Below, piece after piece: positions 36,466 to 45,382 of a stretch of DNA of 64,000 bases. The translations under genes were made by a program, and so were the position numbers. Within the stretch, counting starts at the first letter, position 1. Each line of letters opens with the position of its first letter. Source of the DNA: Neobacillus piezotolerans (GTDB lineage: Bacteria > Bacillota > Bacilli > Bacillales > Cytobacillaceae); assembly GCF_003362805.1 (NCBI RefSeq), contig NZ_QNQT01000005.1, positions 186,001 through 250,000 of the forward strand, read 5' to 3'. Under the pieces are notes generated by a model. That model was not told the DNA's origin. It was given only the letters and a program-made list of their open reading frames with translations, and did no database searches.

Positions 36466-39081
36466 ATGAAAAGGAGTAAGATGATGGATGAAATAAAAGC
36501 GGCCCACTCAGGGGCAGTCACGAATACGAAACGCAAAATCTTGGAAGACATTTCAAAATATATGGAGACGCTGGACGACATTCCTTCCTTCGAAGCCTAT
36601 TTAGCGGACAGGATTCAGTATATTGAACAACTTTGGCTGAATGTCTGGCTGAACAAGGCGACAAACGGCGTTTCGAAAATCGGGAAAAAGGAGTTCCTTG
36701 AACGAAATGGATTTGAAACGGAAGGGGTCGATCGAAAATTAATCAACAGCTTGTTCAGGAATGAAATGAGGGAATTTTGCCCTTTTAGCACGGCTGAATG
36801 GCTCCGTGGGGAAGTTGAAGTGAATCCCGGTTTATGGGAGGAATTATATAAAGAAGCAAGGGAGCGTCTTAAAAAGCGGAAGGAAGCAGAAAAGAGAATC
36901 GAAAATAGGGCCGCTCTCCTCCGTACGATGAGCGATGATGCCGAACGGATTCTTGTTGAGGGAGAATGGCTGCTTTACCTTGTTGCAAGGCATAGAGCCG
37001 CCCTCAAACTGGAATCGGACATAAACACGCGAATCCGTTATAAGAAAGTTGACCCGCTAGCCCTGGAGGAAAAGCTTATTGCCCAAGGTAGTTTCAACCC
37101 AAACGATTTCCTGAGAGCTGGAGATTTTTTCGAAGAATTAACCGGCGAAATCCACAAAACCTTTTACCGGGGCAGGATGTTTTATGAATATGAAACATAT
37201 TACTTTGAATATGAACGGGCTCTCGGCGGCATAGTCCTTGAATATGCCACTCGGCTAGTCTCGGAAAAACTCCCGGAAGGTGCTTATAAAGAGTATCTAT
37301 CGCTTGAAATGGATGAAGGCGATGAAAATAATCTCGCTCTTCTCGTTTCAGGGATGGCGGAGGAACTCTCCGATGATTTCCTGGAACGGATTTCCGAAGA
37401 ATATCTAGAGGATTTGCTGAGGCTCGCGCCTATTCCCTTTAATGAGGAAACACATAAAGAGATGTATGAATCCGATATGGCCAAGGCCGAAGAACGGCTT
37501 ATACGGGAAAAGGCGGAAGCTGAACGAAAGGCAGAGGAAGAGCGGCGGATGCTTGAGGAAGTATTCGGTAGTGAATACAGGCCTACAGCTGAAAGGAATG
37601 TAAAATACGTCCTTCATATCGGAGAAACGAATACCGGTAAAACACATCAAGCCCTAGAAGCCATGAAAAGCGCTGAAAGCGGGATTTATCTTGCCCCGCT
37701 AAGGCTTTTGGCGCTTGAGGTATATGACAGGCTCAATTCCGACGGGGTCCCGTGCTCACTTAAAACTGGTGAGGAAGAAAAAGTCGAGCCAAGTGCTGCC
37801 CATATTTCCTGCACGGTCGAAATGTTCCATGAAAAGGATTATTATGAAGTCGCTGTCATTGACGAAGCCCAAATGGTCGCGGACAGGGACCGTGGTTTTT
37901 CATGGTATAAAGCGATTACAAAGGCGAATGCGAAAGAGGTCCATATTATTGGCAGCATCAATATTAAAAATATGGTTGTTAAACTTCTTGGCAACGCGGA
38001 ATACGAGCTAAGGGAATATAGGAGGGATTTGCCTCTGCAAGTGGAAGACCAGGAATTTTCCCTGAAAAAAGCGAGGAAAGGCGACGCGCTAGTGTGCTTC
38101 TCCAGGAAACAGGTCCTGGCTACAGCTGCAATACTCCAGGCTAACGGCCACAAAGTCAGCATGATTTACGGCAGCATGCCGCCGGAAACAAGAAAAAAGC
38201 AAATGCAGCTTTTTATTTCGGGCCAGACCGAGATTGTCGTCTCAACAGATGCGATTGGGATGGGGCTGAACCTTCCTATCAGAAGAATTGTGTTTCTCGA
38301 AAATGAAAAATTCGATGGTACCGCGAGGCGGAGGCTGACTTCCCAGGAAATTAAGCAAATCGCTGGTAGGGCAGGGAGAAAAGGAATTTACAATATTGGC
38401 AGGGTCGCGTTCGTATCGGATATCCAGAGGATGAAACGCGTCCTTGAAGGAGAAGATCTGCCGGTAAAGGTTTTCGCAATCGCACCTACTAGCGCGGTTT
38501 TTGAACGCTTCCAAAAATACAGCCGGAGCCTCGGGGAATTTTTCGAGCTATGGGAAAAATTCGAAAGCCCGCCAGGAACAAAAAAGGCCGAACTCACGGA
38601 AGAGCGGAACAGGTATGAACTGATCGAAGGGACAATGATTGAACGGCGATTCCCGATGATGGAACTGTATGGTTTCTTGCATCTGCCCTTCTCGGCAAAA
38701 GAGCCGCAACTGACAGAGCAATGGCTGGGAACGATGGCCGCCATCGCCGAGGGAAGGGAGCTCCCGGAGCCGGAAATCAAAAAACGCAGCCTTGAAGAAA
38801 TGGAATTGACGTACAAGGCGATCGGCCTCCATCTTCTGTTCCTGTATAAACTAGGAAAGAGGACGGAAGCGATATATTGGGAGCGGGTCCGTGAACAGGT
38901 AAGCGATAGTGTCCATGAGGAATTAAAGGATGTCACAAAAAGCCAGGGTAAAAAATGCCGCAATTGCGGTAAAAGTTTGCCCCTTGATTTTGCCTACCCT
39001 ATTTGCGATCAATGCCATTCTGGCCAAAATAAGAGAAAAAACCATTCAAGGAGAGGCTGGAGGCAAAAGAGAAAATTTTGA
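36466..39081 (+). CDS. SUV3-like DEAD/DExH RNA helicase with zinc-ribbon tail
   Basis: 871 residues. Residues 1-370 are helical and charged, with a coiled-coil run (KAEERLIREKAEAERKAEEE). The helicase core follows: motif I GETNTGKTHQAL, YLAPLRLLALEVYDRL, TGEEE, motif II VIDEAQM, RGFSWYKAI, and helicase C-terminal TDAIGMGLNLP and QIAGRAGRKG. These blocks match mitochondrial Suv3 RNA helicases more than ordinary DEAD-box proteins. The C-terminus has CRNCGKSLP...CDQCH, a zinc ribbon, and a basic tail. In mitochondria Suv3 works with an exoribonuclease; a bacterial partner is unknown. Start at 36466 or ATG 36484 (AAGGAG seven bases upstream) cannot be decided. Confidence 0.82.
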   Translation: MKRSKMMDEIKAAHSGAVTNTKRKILEDISKYMETLDDIPSFEAYLADRIQYIEQLWLNVWLNKATNGVSKIGKKEFLERNGFETEGVDRKLINSLFRNEMREFCPFSTAEWLRGEVEVNPGLWEELYKEARERLKKRKEAEKRIENRAALLRTMSDDAERILVEGEWLLYLVARHRAALKLESDINTRIRYKKVDPLALEEKLIAQGSFNPNDFLRAGDFFEELTGEIHKTFYRGRMFYEYETYYFEYERALGGIVLEYATRLVSEKLPEGAYKEYLSLEMDEGDENNLALLVSGMAEELSDDFLERISEEYLEDLLRLAPIPFNEETHKEMYESDMAKAEERLIREKAEAERKAEEERRMLEEVFGSEYRPTAERNVKYVLHIGETNTGKTHQALEAMKSAESGIYLAPLRLLALEVYDRLNSDGVPCSLKTGEEEKVEPSAAHISCTVEMFHEKDYYEVAVIDEAQMVADRDRGFSWYKAITKANAKEVHIIGSINIKNMVVKLLGNAEYELREYRRDLPLQVEDQEFSLKKARKGDALVCFSRKQVLATAAILQANGHKVSMIYGSMPPETRKKQMQLFISGQTEIVVSTDAIGMGLNLPIRRIVFLENEKFDGTARRRLTSQEIKQIAGRAGRKGIYNIGRVAFVSDIQRMKRVLEGEDLPVKVFAIAPTSAVFERFQKYSRSLGEFFELWEKFESPPGTKKAELTEERNRYELIEGTMIERRFPMMELYGFLHLPFSAKEPQLTEQWLGTMAAIAEGRELPEPEIKKRSLEEMELTYKAIGLHLLFLYKLGKRTEAIYWERVREQVSDSVHEELKDVTKSQGKKCRNCGKSLPLDFAYPICDQCHSGQNKRKNHSRRGWRQKRKF

Positions 39082-39099
39082 CAAACTTGGGCGAAAAGA

Positions 39100-39139
39100 C
39101 GAACTTATGTTCGTAATTTATGGGCGGATGTGATATAAT
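39100..39139 (+). promoter_or_regulatory. LexA box and promoter of the holin-like peptide gene
   Basis: CGAAC-TTAT-GTTCG (39100-39113) is a perfect palindrome of the Bacillus LexA (DinR) operator type. It overlaps the -35 region of a promoter with -10 TATAAT (39134-39139), so LexA bound there would block transcription. Confidence 0.8.
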
Positions 39140-39203
39140 TTAACTAATCGGCGGTTCTTTGAGGGTGGGCCTGAACACTCCCCGCGAAAGGGGGTGACGC
39201 CTA

Positions 39204-39287
39204 ATGACAGTTTTCCAGGGCCTGATGCTCGCGATTTCCTTTGCAAGCCTTATCGTAGCCGTACTGTCGGTGAACCAAAAAAAATAA
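39204..39287 (+). CDS. Putative holin-like (type I) toxin peptide, 27 aa
   Basis: Sequence MTVFQGLMLAISFASLIVAV then LSVNQKK: one membrane helix with a short basic tail, as in the putative holin-like toxin (Hol-Tox/TxpA-like) family of Bacilli (M-T/S-x-x-x-x-L-x-L-M-I-x-F). AGGGGGTGA lies upstream of ATG 39204. Family members are thought to act at the membrane and are usually held in check by an antisense RNA. The LexA box in front suggests induction by DNA damage, by analogy with E. coli TisB. No antisense promoter could be identified with confidence. Confidence 0.78.
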   Translation: MTVFQGLMLAISFASLIVAVLSVNQKK

Positions 39288-39326
39288 CCCACCCTTGAGC
39301 CGGCAAGCATAATGGGCGGGTTTTCG
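39286..39326 (+). terminator. Hairpin at the toxin stop codon
   Basis: AACCCACCC (39286-39294) pairs with GGGCGGGTT (39314-39322, one mismatch), then TTTTCGCTTT. Overlaps the stop codon. Confidence 0.6.
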
Positions 39327-39365
39327 CTTTATTCCCGATTCCACTTCCGGGAACCATCGATTAAG

Positions 39366-39402
39366 GGCCAGTGCATGCTGCAACATGCATTGGCCTTTTT
39401 TT
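39366..39402 (+). terminator. Strong terminator downstream of the toxin
   Basis: Twelve-base-pair stem GGCCAGTGCATG/CATGCATTGGCC (one wobble), loop CTGCAA, then TTTTTTT. Confidence 0.88.
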
Positions 39403-39423
39403 AATACAAAGAATAATAAAATT

Positions 39424-39462
39424 TGTCCAGCTCCGGCGCTAAACGTGCGCTTGCGCTTTTCT
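39424..39462 (+). repeat. Truncated copy of the dispersed repeat
   Basis: GTCCAGCTCCGGCGCT followed after five bases by TGCGCTTGCGCTTTTCT: the two ends of the repeat at 35319-35570 with the interior missing. Confidence 0.55.
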
Positions 39463-39875
39463 AATCATTTAATTCATTATACCCGAAAAAAGGGAAAAAG
39501 AAAATAGCAGAGCACTTTTTGGGCGAAATCCCTCTATATCATCCTATTTTATGGGAAGTGGAACCCGTTCCTTCAGCGGTCCGCAATCCAAATGTTCCCC
39601 GCCAATCTTTTTCAAATCGTTTTCCTTTCTTTACGTATCGTTTTCCGTTAAAAATGGTATATGGGAATAAATACAATCTTTGGCAGTGTGTGTTCTAAGG
39701 TTTATATAACTGTGGTCATCACGAGAGTGCGCACCGCGCTTGTCCACCACTTTGCAATGATTCATCTTTTTTAAAAAGGTTTTTGCCAAACAGGCGTCGA
39801 AACCAAATTATAGCATGTTTATGAAGGTGTTTTTTTGGAAACTAGAATATTACTGAAGACAGGCAGGTGAATAGG
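39463..39875. other. Upstream region of the glycogen operon
   Basis: About 410 bp without an ORF of note. It should hold the glgB promoter. An AATACAAT at 39670-39677 resembles a sigma-E -10 element, but no convincing -35 partner was found. No other structure seen. Confidence 0.4.
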
Positions 39876-41834
39876 ATGGTCAATCATCCAACTGAGTTTC
39901 AGCTACATTTGTTTCATGAGGGGGCGCTCTTTAAAAGCCATGATTTGTTCGGCGCCCATGTCATAAACGATGGCGGGACGCTCTATACCCGTTTCTGCGT
40001 CTGGGCTCCACATGCCTCCGAGGTAAGGCTCGCAGGCGATTTCAATGGCTGGAATGGCGAAGGCTTTCCATTCGAGAAAGTAAACAAGGAAGGGGTATGG
40101 ATATTTTACGCGGATGGGGATATGACCGGTTCGCTTTACAAATATGAAATTATCACCTCTTCCGGCGAAAAAAAGCTAAAGGCCGACCCTTATGCTTTTT
40201 TTTCGGAGCTGAGGCCCAATACGGCTTCCGTCGTACAGCCGCTCAGCGGGTATAAATGGAATGATAAAGCCTGGATGAGGAAACGCGCAAAAAAAGTTCC
40301 TGTTGAAGAACCCGCAGCGATTTACGAGGTCCATCTTGGTTCTTGGAAAAAGGCTGAAGATGGTTCCTTTCTTACCTACCGGCAAGCGGCGGATGAATTG
40401 GTTCCGTATGTGCTCGAAAACGGCTATACACATATTGAACTCCTGCCAATGACCGAACATCCGCTTGACGCTTCATGGGGCTACCAGTCAACCGGGTACT
40501 TTTCCGTAACGAGCAGATATGGAACGCCGCATGATTTTATGTACCTCGTCGATCAATGCCACCAAAACGGGATAGGCGTTATCCTTGATTGGGTACCCGG
40601 CCACTTTTGCAAGGACGCGCATGGGCTTTACTGTTTCGACGGCGGGTATGCCTATGAATACAAGACGGAAAAGGACCGGGAAAACCTTGTTTGGGGTACA
40701 GCAAATTTCGACCTCACGCAAACGGAAGTACTCAGTTTCCTGGTTTCGAGCGCGATTTTCTGGCTTGAGACGTACCACATTGACGGATTCAGGGTTGACG
40801 CCGTCGCGAATATCATCTACTGGCCAAATTCCGAAAAAGAAGTCAACCCACACGGACTTGCCTTCTTGAAAAAGCTTAATTCGGCAGTCGCGGCTTTTTG
40901 CCCGAATATCCTTATGATTGCCGAAGATTCGACGGATTGGCCGAATGTCACGAAGGCGCCCGCCGACGGGGGATTGGGATTTACATACAAATGGAATATG
41001 GGCTGGATGAACGATATCCTGAAATACATGGAGACCGACCCAAACCAGAGGCGGCACCACCATAACAAAGTGACCTTTTCACTGATGTACGCTTTTTCCG
41101 AAAATTTTGTGCTTCCGTTCTCTCATGATGAGGTTGTTCACGGGAAAAAATCCCTTCTGGATAAGATGCCAGGTGATTATTGGCAGAAATTTGCCCAGCT
41201 AAGGCTTCTCCTTGGCTACCAGATTGGGCATCCCGGAAAAAAGCTGACATTTATGGGTACTGAACTTGGCCAGTTTTCCGAGTGGAAGGATAAGGAACAA
41301 GTCGACTGGCATCTTGGTGAGTATGATATGCATGCGAAGCTGAATCTTTTCGTTAAGGAACTGAACAAGCTTTATAAAAAATCGAAGCCGCTTTTTCAGC
41401 TGGATTCGTCCCCGGAGGGCTTTGAGTGGATTGATCCAAACAACCATCACCAGTCCGTTTTTTCTTTTATCCGGAGAGGGTTCAATGAGGAGGAGCTCCT
41501 TGTCATTGTATGCAATTTCACATGGCAGGCGTACAGCGGTTACCGTATTGGCGTCCCGGCGCCAGAAAGGTACAGGGAGATCCTCAACAGCGATGCGAGG
41601 GAATTTGGCGGTTCGGGTGTAATCAACAAAAAGACGATCACCGCTGAAAAAGAGCCGTTCCATGGCAAACCATTTTCCATTCAGATGAACATTCCGCCGT
41701 ACGGCATATCTATTTTAAGGCCAGTGAAAAAAAGAAAGGGGATTAACGCCAATGCAAAAGAAGAAAATGGTAGCGATGCTTCTCGCGGGAGGCCAGGGGA
41801 GCAGGCTAAATTCATTGACAAAAGAACTGGCTAA
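39876..41834 (+). CDS. glgB: 1,4-alpha-glucan branching enzyme GlgB
   Basis: 652 residues. N-terminal CBM48 ([20 protein letters not shown]), then a GH13 barrel with [17 protein letters not shown] (nucleophile Asp), AEDSTDWP (acid/base Glu) and [10 protein letters not shown]. Makes alpha-1,6 branches in glycogen. ATG 39876 follows CAGGTGA. The C-terminus runs about 30 residues past the usual end ([12 protein letters not shown]) and overlaps glgC by 83 nt in another frame; that tail is low-complexity and probably not functional. First gene of glgBCDAP. Confidence 0.95.
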   Translation: MVNHPTEFQLHLFHEGALFKSHDLFGAHVINDGGTLYTRFCVWAPHASEVRLAGDFNGWNGEGFPFEKVNKEGVWIFYADGDMTGSLYKYEIITSSGEKKLKADPYAFFSELRPNTASVVQPLSGYKWNDKAWMRKRAKKVPVEEPAAIYEVHLGSWKKAEDGSFLTYRQAADELVPYVLENGYTHIELLPMTEHPLDASWGYQSTGYFSVTSRYGTPHDFMYLVDQCHQNGIGVILDWVPGHFCKDAHGLYCFDGGYAYEYKTEKDRENLVWGTANFDLTQTEVLSFLVSSAIFWLETYHIDGFRVDAVANIIYWPNSEKEVNPHGLAFLKKLNSAVAAFCPNILMIAEDSTDWPNVTKAPADGGLGFTYKWNMGWMNDILKYMETDPNQRRHHHNKVTFSLMYAFSENFVLPFSHDEVVHGKKSLLDKMPGDYWQKFAQLRLLLGYQIGHPGKKLTFMGTELGQFSEWKDKEQVDWHLGEYDMHAKLNLFVKELNKLYKKSKPLFQLDSSPEGFEWIDPNNHHQSVFSFIRRGFNEEELLVIVCNFTWQAYSGYRIGVPAPERYREILNSDAREFGGSGVINKKTITAEKEPFHGKPFSIQMNIPPYGISILRPVKKRKGINANAKEENGSDASRGRPGEQAKFIDKRTG

Positions 41835-42894
41835 GCCGGGAGTGCCTTTTGGCGGCAAATACAGGATTATCGATTTCCCCTTGAGCAACTGCACGAATTC
41901 GGGAGTGTATACGGTCGGTGTGCTGACACAGTACCAGCCGCTTGTCCTGAACAGCTATATAGGGATCGGAAGCGCTTGGGACCTTGACAGGATGGAAGGC
42001 GGCGTAACTGTGCTGCCCCCTTACAGCGTTTCTTCCGAGGTGAAGTGGTATGACGGGACGGCAAGCGCGATTTTTCAAAATCTAACTTATTTGCGGCAAT
42101 ATGATCCTGAATATGTACTTATTTTATCAGGCGACCATATTTATAAAATGAATTATGAAAAGATGCTCGACCACCACATTGAAAACGGGGCGGATGTAAC
42201 CATTTCCGTCATTGAAGTCCCTTGGGATGAAGCGGGCCGGTTCGGTATCATGAATACGGATGAGGAACTGAGAATCATAGAGTTCGACGAAAAGCCGAAA
42301 AACCCGAAAAGCAATCTAGCATCGATGGGAATTTATATTTTTAATTGGAAGCTGCTTGAGGACTGCCTGATAAGGGACGATATGAATCCCGAATCCACCC
42401 ATGATTTCGGGAAGGACATCATCCCGCTTCTGCTGGAAGAAAACAGGAAACTGGTTGCTTACCCGTTCAAAGGCTATTGGAAGGATGTCGGAACGGTCCA
42501 AAGCTTGTGGGAAGCGAACATGGATTTGCTGGATGAGAGCTCGGAACTTGACCTGTTTGACCAGTCGTGGAGGATTTATTCGGTTAACCCGAACCAGCCT
42601 CCGCAGTATATTTGCCCCGATGCGACACTGACGGAGTCACTTGTGAACGAGGGCTGTGTCATTGAAGGCAATGTGGAAAGGACCGTCGTCTTCCAGGGGG
42701 TGTCAATCAAAAAAGGTGCTGCCATCAGGGAATCAGTCATAATGCCGGATGCCGTTATCGGCCAAAATTGCATTATTGAGCGGGCCATTGTATCGCCTGG
42801 TATCACCGTTCCTGACGGCGGCGTCATAAAAGGGAGCGACGGAGAGGTCTTACTGGTCTCCGAAGATACAATTGATCAGCTTTTGTCCAAATAA
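41752..42894 (+). CDS. glgC: Glucose-1-phosphate adenylyltransferase GlgC
   Basis: 380 residues. Nucleotidyltransferase domain with [35 protein letters not shown] (in part: [15 protein letters not shown]), [17 protein letters not shown] and [11 protein letters not shown] (sugar-phosphate site), then a left-handed beta-helix. Makes ADP-glucose from glucose-1-phosphate and ATP, the committed step of glycogen synthesis. Starts inside glgB at ATG 41752 behind AAAGGGGAT. Confidence 0.95.
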   Translation: MQKKKMVAMLLAGGQGSRLNSLTKELAKPGVPFGGKYRIIDFPLSNCTNSGVYTVGVLTQYQPLVLNSYIGIGSAWDLDRMEGGVTVLPPYSVSSEVKWYDGTASAIFQNLTYLRQYDPEYVLILSGDHIYKMNYEKMLDHHIENGADVTISVIEVPWDEAGRFGIMNTDEELRIIEFDEKPKNPKSNLASMGIYIFNWKLLEDCLIRDDMNPESTHDFGKDIIPLLLEENRKLVAYPFKGYWKDVGTVQSLWEANMDLLDESSELDLFDQSWRIYSVNPNQPPQYICPDATLTESLVNEGCVIEGNVERTVVFQGVSIKKGAAIRESVIMPDAVIGQNCIIERAIVSPGITVPDGGVIKGSDGEVLLVSEDTIDQLLSK

Positions 42895-42915
42895 TCCTGT
42901 TGGGAGGGGCAACAA

Positions 42916-43941
42916 TTGAAAAAAGATATGCTGGGTATCATTGATGCTACAACATTCCATAAAGACCTCGATGAACTGACCATACATCGCTCGGTTGCGG
43001 CGATTCCTTTTGGGGGAAGGTACCGCCTGATTGATTTCATCCTCTCGAATATGGTGAATTCCGGAATCCAGAGCGTGGGGATCTTTTCAAAGTACCAATA
43101 CCGCTCGCTAATGGACCACCTTGGGTCGGGAAGGAATTGGGATTTAAACAGGAAGAGGGACGGACTGTTCTTTTTTCCATCCACAAGCTTTGACAAGCCG
43201 GTTACAGGCATCGGCCCGCTTGAGGACTTTGCCGGGAACATCGATTTCTTTACACGGAGTAGGCAGCCGTTCGCTCTCATCGCGAATGCCTACACAGTAT
43301 TCAATATTGATTTTTGCCCCATCCTTGATGAACATATTTACTCTGGCAGGGATATTACCGAAGTCATGAAAGACGGGGCTTCACTCGGAATCTATTTGAT
43401 GAGAAAAGAGCTTCTCCTTGAGATTATTGAAGGGCGTGAACAGACCGGCTATTTGACTATCAGGGACGCGGCAACAGATCTGAACAGCCCTTATACGGTC
43501 CATTACCACCATTATGAAGGATTTGCCATCCAGGTCAATTCGATAGGGAATTATTTTGAAGCCAGCAGGAATCTCCTTAATCCAGATATTTGGAACAAGC
43601 TGTTCACTAAGGAAAGGCCCATCCTTACCAAAGTCAAGGATGAACCTCCAGCGCGCTATTCCTCATCCTCAACAGTCAGGAACTCGATGATTGCGAATGG
43701 CTGCAATATTCAGGGCGCAGTCGAAAACAGTATTATTGCCCGCGGCGTGACGATCGGCAAAGGGGCCGTGGTCAAAAACTGCATTATTATGCAGAAGTCC
43801 AGGATTGGTGAAAACAGCGTTCTGGAACACATTATTTTGGACAAGGACGTAACGATTGAAAACGGCACAGAGTTAATAGCATCACGAAAGGACCCTGCAG
43901 TGATACGGAAGGGCAGGACCCAGGGAGCGTGGAAAAACTAG
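42916..43941 (+). CDS. glgD: GlgD, ADP-glucose pyrophosphorylase regulatory subunit
   Basis: 341 residues, paralogous to GlgC but shorter at the N-terminus: it opens [21 protein letters not shown] instead of the G-G-x-G-x-R-L loop, so the catalytic nucleotide loop is missing while [14 protein letters not shown] and the beta-helix remain. In Bacilli GlgD forms a heterotetramer with GlgC and raises its activity. TTG start 42916 follows GGGAGGGG. Overlaps the glgA start by one base. Confidence 0.93.
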   Translation: MKKDMLGIIDATTFHKDLDELTIHRSVAAIPFGGRYRLIDFILSNMVNSGIQSVGIFSKYQYRSLMDHLGSGRNWDLNRKRDGLFFFPSTSFDKPVTGIGPLEDFAGNIDFFTRSRQPFALIANAYTVFNIDFCPILDEHIYSGRDITEVMKDGASLGIYLMRKELLLEIIEGREQTGYLTIRDAATDLNSPYTVHYHHYEGFAIQVNSIGNYFEASRNLLNPDIWNKLFTKERPILTKVKDEPPARYSSSSTVRNSMIANGCNIQGAVENSIIARGVTIGKGAVVKNCIIMQKSRIGENSVLEHIILDKDVTIENGTELIASRKDPAVIRKGRTQGAWKN

Positions 43942-45377
43942 TGAGAATTCTTTTTGCAGTATCGGAATGTGTTCCATTCATAAAGTCTGGTGGCCTTGCG
44001 GATGTTGCGGGAGCACTCCCAAAGGAATTAAAGAAACTTGGCTTCGATGTCAGAGTCATTCTCCCGAAATATGCCTTGATCAGGGAAGAATACAAAAGGA
44101 AGATGGAGAGAAAAGCCGAATTCACCGTCCAGCTTGGGTGGAGGAACCAATATTGCGGCATCGAAGAACTGGAGCTTGACGGAATTACCCATTATTTTAT
44201 CGATAACCAATACTATTTTTTCAGAAGCCAAATGTATGGGGATTACGATGACGGTGAGAAATTTTCCTTCTTTAACAGGGCCGTGCTTGAAAGTATCGGC
44301 CATATCGGTTTTTTCCCCGATATAATCCATTGCCATGACTGGCACTCCGGCATGGTTCCATTCCTATTACGGGAGCAGTACCGGCACCGGGAAGGATATG
44401 AAGATATCAGGACCGTGTTTACCATCCATAATCTCCAGTTCCAGGGGGTTTTTCCAAAAGAGGTTATGAATGACTTGCTTGGCCTCGATGACAGGTATTT
44501 CAATCCGGGTCAGCTTGAATACTACGGAAATATTAATTTTATGAAAGCTGGCCTTGTCGCTTCGGATAAAATTACAACTGTGAGCCCTACATACCGGGAG
44601 GAGATTAAAACCGCGTATTTCGGAGAGGGGTTAGATGGCGTTTTACGAATGAGAAGTACTGACCTTGAAGGTATCGTCAACGGGATTGACTACGAGTTGT
44701 ACAATCCGGAAAATGACCAGTGCCTTGCATCTCCGTTTTCCGTAGAGAATCGGGGCGCGAGGCCTGAAAATAAGAGTGCGCTCCAGGCCCAATTCGGTCT
44801 TCCTGAGGAAAGTGGAACTCCCCTTATCGCAATGGTAACACGGCTGACGAAGCAAAAAGGTCTTGAACTTGTTAGAGGGGTATTCCATGAAATTATGGCT
44901 ACAGGAGCCCAGTTGATTGTACTTGGGACAGGTGACCGTGAATTCGAATACTTTTTCAGCCAGATGAGCAGCCAGTATCCAAGCCAGTGCAAGGCTTTCA
45001 TCGGCTTTGATGAGACAAGCGCCCATAGGATATATGCTGGCGCGGACCTGTTCCTCATGCCGTCGAAATTCGAACCGTGCGGCCTTAGCCAGCTTATTGC
45101 AATGCGCTATGGCGCTGTTCCGATTGTCAGGGAAACCGGGGGATTAAACGATACGGTCAAGTCTTACAATGACGGGACAGGTGAAGGCAACGGGTTTACT
45201 TTCACAAATTTCAATGCGCATGACATGCTTTATACGATTGAGAGGGCTTTGTCCTTTTACAGGCGGAAGGAAGTGTGGAACAGCCTCACCCGCAAAGTAA
45301 TGGAACTGGATTTCAGCTGGACCCAGTCGGCCCTGAGGTATGAGCAGCTTTATGAAGAGCTTAAAAACAAGGGGTGA
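43941..45377 (+). CDS. glgA: Glycogen synthase GlgA
   Basis: About 478 residues, GT5 family. ADP-glucose-binding [16 protein letters not shown] at the N-terminus, [21 protein letters not shown] and the C-terminal [30 protein letters not shown] with the catalytic Glu (E of FEPCG). Elongates alpha-1,4-glucan from ADP-glucose. The start is taken as GTG 43941 (TAGTG overlap with glgD), which matches the usual M-x-I-L-F-A opening; GTG 43929 is an alternative. Confidence 0.93.
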   Translation: MRILFAVSECVPFIKSGGLADVAGALPKELKKLGFDVRVILPKYALIREEYKRKMERKAEFTVQLGWRNQYCGIEELELDGITHYFIDNQYYFFRSQMYGDYDDGEKFSFFNRAVLESIGHIGFFPDIIHCHDWHSGMVPFLLREQYRHREGYEDIRTVFTIHNLQFQGVFPKEVMNDLLGLDDRYFNPGQLEYYGNINFMKAGLVASDKITTVSPTYREEIKTAYFGEGLDGVLRMRSTDLEGIVNGIDYELYNPENDQCLASPFSVENRGARPENKSALQAQFGLPEESGTPLIAMVTRLTKQKGLELVRGVFHEIMATGAQLIVLGTGDREFEYFFSQMSSQYPSQCKAFIGFDETSAHRIYAGADLFLMPSKFEPCGLSQLIAMRYGAVPIVRETGGLNDTVKSYNDGTGEGNGFTFTNFNAHDMLYTIERALSFYRRKEVWNSLTRKVMELDFSWTQSALRYEQLYEELKNKG

Positions 45378-45382
45378 TCTAC

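Noticed and set aside
39330-39500. Antisense antitoxin RNA for the holin-like peptide
   Set aside because: Only a weak minus-strand TATAAT (39480-39475) without a -35 was found; not enough to call a gene.
39640-39680. Sigma-E promoter of glgB
   Set aside because: AATACAAT fits the -10 element, but no acceptable -35 lies at the right spacing.
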